From Lachnospiraceae bacterium (GTDB lineage: Bacteria > Bacillota > Clostridia > Lachnospirales > Lachnospiraceae), in NCBI GenBank assembly GCA_014804495.1, contig JAAUZS010000067.1, positions 8,181-15,198 of the forward strand: a DNA stretch of 7,018 nt, in the 5' to 3' direction. Shown here one piece after another: positions 6,125 through 7,018 of this stretch. Position 1 is the first letter of the stretch. Each line of letters starts with the position of its first letter. The translations under genes were made by a program, and so were the position numbers. The notes below the pieces were generated by a model, which worked only from the letters and a program-made list of their open reading frames with translations, was not told the DNA's origin and ran no database searches.

Positions 6125-7016
6125 TGCCTAAATCCCCTTTCTGATAGTAAATCCATACTCCAATACCTGTTATTATGCTTAATACCAGACCTGAAAGAAT
6201 TCCATACCGTATCCAGTATGTAAAATCGTCTCTGATGCTCCTGAACGTAAAGAAGGGCACAATGGTTGTCTTGATTACATCAACCAAAACTTTTGACTGA
6301 GCAAGCGGCAGGGACGGATTATAGTAAGGAATATAACCTCCGACATACTCGTAATATATGAATAACGTCACAACCAAAAGAAAAATGATAATGCCTACTC
6401 CATATTTTACCTTTTTCGTCAGAAGCGTTATCAGGCTGGCTAGCATCCCCAGAAAAATAAATCCAAGCACACTGCGCAGCAGGACTAAAATGAGTACTGT
6501 TAAAACAGAATACTCCATGCAGCCCTCAGGAAGCATAATTAAACTCATCATTTGTCCCTCTGATATCATACTCTTTATCATTACGCTGAAAAAACGCGGC
6601 CACTCAAGAGAAAAATTGCACAGCCGTACACCTGAAATAAGTGCTGTCAGAAAAACAAACCATAGCATATACAGTACGGAAAAAGCAATAATCCTCGCAA
6701 GTGCAGCTCCTGCCGCCTTTTTTCTGGATAAGCAGTGCATGACAGACTGCTTATCTATATATTCGTCTCTTACGATATCCGGTATCAATAAAATATATCC
6801 GACAATAAGTATATCTACATAAAAATACAGATAATTAAAGGTTTCAAGTAGTATAATTGCTACTGTAGCCTGTCCTTCCCCACCAAACATACTCGCAAAC
6901 CCGATAACATTACCTGTCTGCTCAATCAATGCAGGAATAAAAAGAAGTGTAATGACAAAGATTTTCAGACGCACCGCCGGTTTACGCAGTACAGCTTCAA
7001 GCTGACTCTTAATCAT
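6105..7016 (-). CDS. ABC-2-type transporter permease (partner of the adjacent ATPase)
   Basis: A 303-residue polytopic membrane protein with about six hydrophobic segments, near residues 17-37, 62-80, 107-129, 169-198, 204-223 and 270-290. There is a long polar segment around 131-165. The N-terminal MIKSQLEAVLRKP resembles the amphipathic starts of ABC-2 permeases, and DEYIDKQSVMHCLSRKK (84-100) resembles the intracellular coupling segment that precedes the second core helix. No sequence motif gives a substrate. The ATG at 7014-7016 is 2 bp from the window edge, so its ribosome binding site cannot be seen. The true start could lie further upstream, although the N-terminus looks natural. The ATPase start overlaps the last 20 bp. 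One permease with one ATPase suggests a homodimeric or four-subunit exporter, unless a second permease lies outside the window. Confidence 0.82.
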   Translation of the reverse strand: MIKSQLEAVLRKPAVRLKIFVITLLFIPALIEQTGNVIGFASMFGGEGQATVAIILLETFNYLYFYVDILIVGYILLIPDIVRDEYIDKQSVMHCLSRKKAAGAALARIIAFSVLYMLWFVFLTALISGVRLCNFSLEWPRFFSVMIKSMISEGQMMSLIMLPEGCMEYSVLTVLILVLLRSVLGFIFLGMLASLITLLTKKVKYGVGIIIFLLVVTLFIYYEYVGGYIPYYNPSLPLAQSKVLVDVIKTTIVPFFTFRSIRDDFTYWIRYGILSGLVLSIITGIGVWIYYQKGDLGNADQDE

Positions 7017-7018
7017 CT

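Noticed and set aside
6358..6822. A plus-strand open frame of 154 codons opposite the ABC-2 permease gene
   Set aside because: It is a shadow of the permease coding strand, with no ribosome binding site or recognisable domain.

Overview
The window looks like chromosomal DNA of a low-to-moderate GC Gram-positive anaerobe. Strong GGAGG-type ribosome binding sites, a TTG start, lipoprotein signal peptides with a lipobox cysteine, and the gene order cupin regulator-potA-potB-potC-potD all point to Bacillota, class Clostridia, most likely Lachnospiraceae. This placement is inferred from gene content and style. No rRNA or other marker gene is present.

Left part, plus strand (1-4117): the window opens inside the C-terminal cupin domain of a regulator, probably an XRE-cupin protein. 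A complete polyamine ABC importer follows: potA (ATPase), potB and potC (permeases) and potD (lipid-anchored spermidine/putrescine-binding protein). The genes are tightly packed: 36 bp between the regulator and potA, an 11-bp overlap for potA/potB, 32 bp for potB/potC and 25 bp for potC/potD. No terminator is visible between them, so regulator and transporter probably form one autoregulated transcription unit. A perfect 18-bp-stem hairpin begins inside the potD stop codon and ends the unit.

Right part, minus strand (4166-7018): read in transcription order from the right edge, there is an ABC-2-type permease (its start is 2 bp from the edge), an ATPase overlapping it by 20 bp, a YkgJ-family cysteine-cluster protein, and a small lipoprotein of uncertain family (DUF4358-like). 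The permease-ATPase pair resembles BcrAB/LanFEG-type exporters, including a Glu in place of the usual Q-loop Gln. The last two genes have their own upstream gaps (64 and 89 bp) with inverted repeats, so they may be transcribed separately. The pot unit and this cluster converge on the hairpin at 4059-4117, which can work as a terminator in both directions.

The window is mostly ordinary core-type gene content. I see no CRISPR array, mobile element, RNA gene, or convincing new multi-gene system. The less routine points are the structured long loop of the shared terminator, the ambiguous potD start, ligand-pocket substitutions in PotD, the E-loop ATPase with an unassigned substrate, the extra cysteines of the YkgJ protein, and inverted repeats in the minus-strand intergenic gaps.
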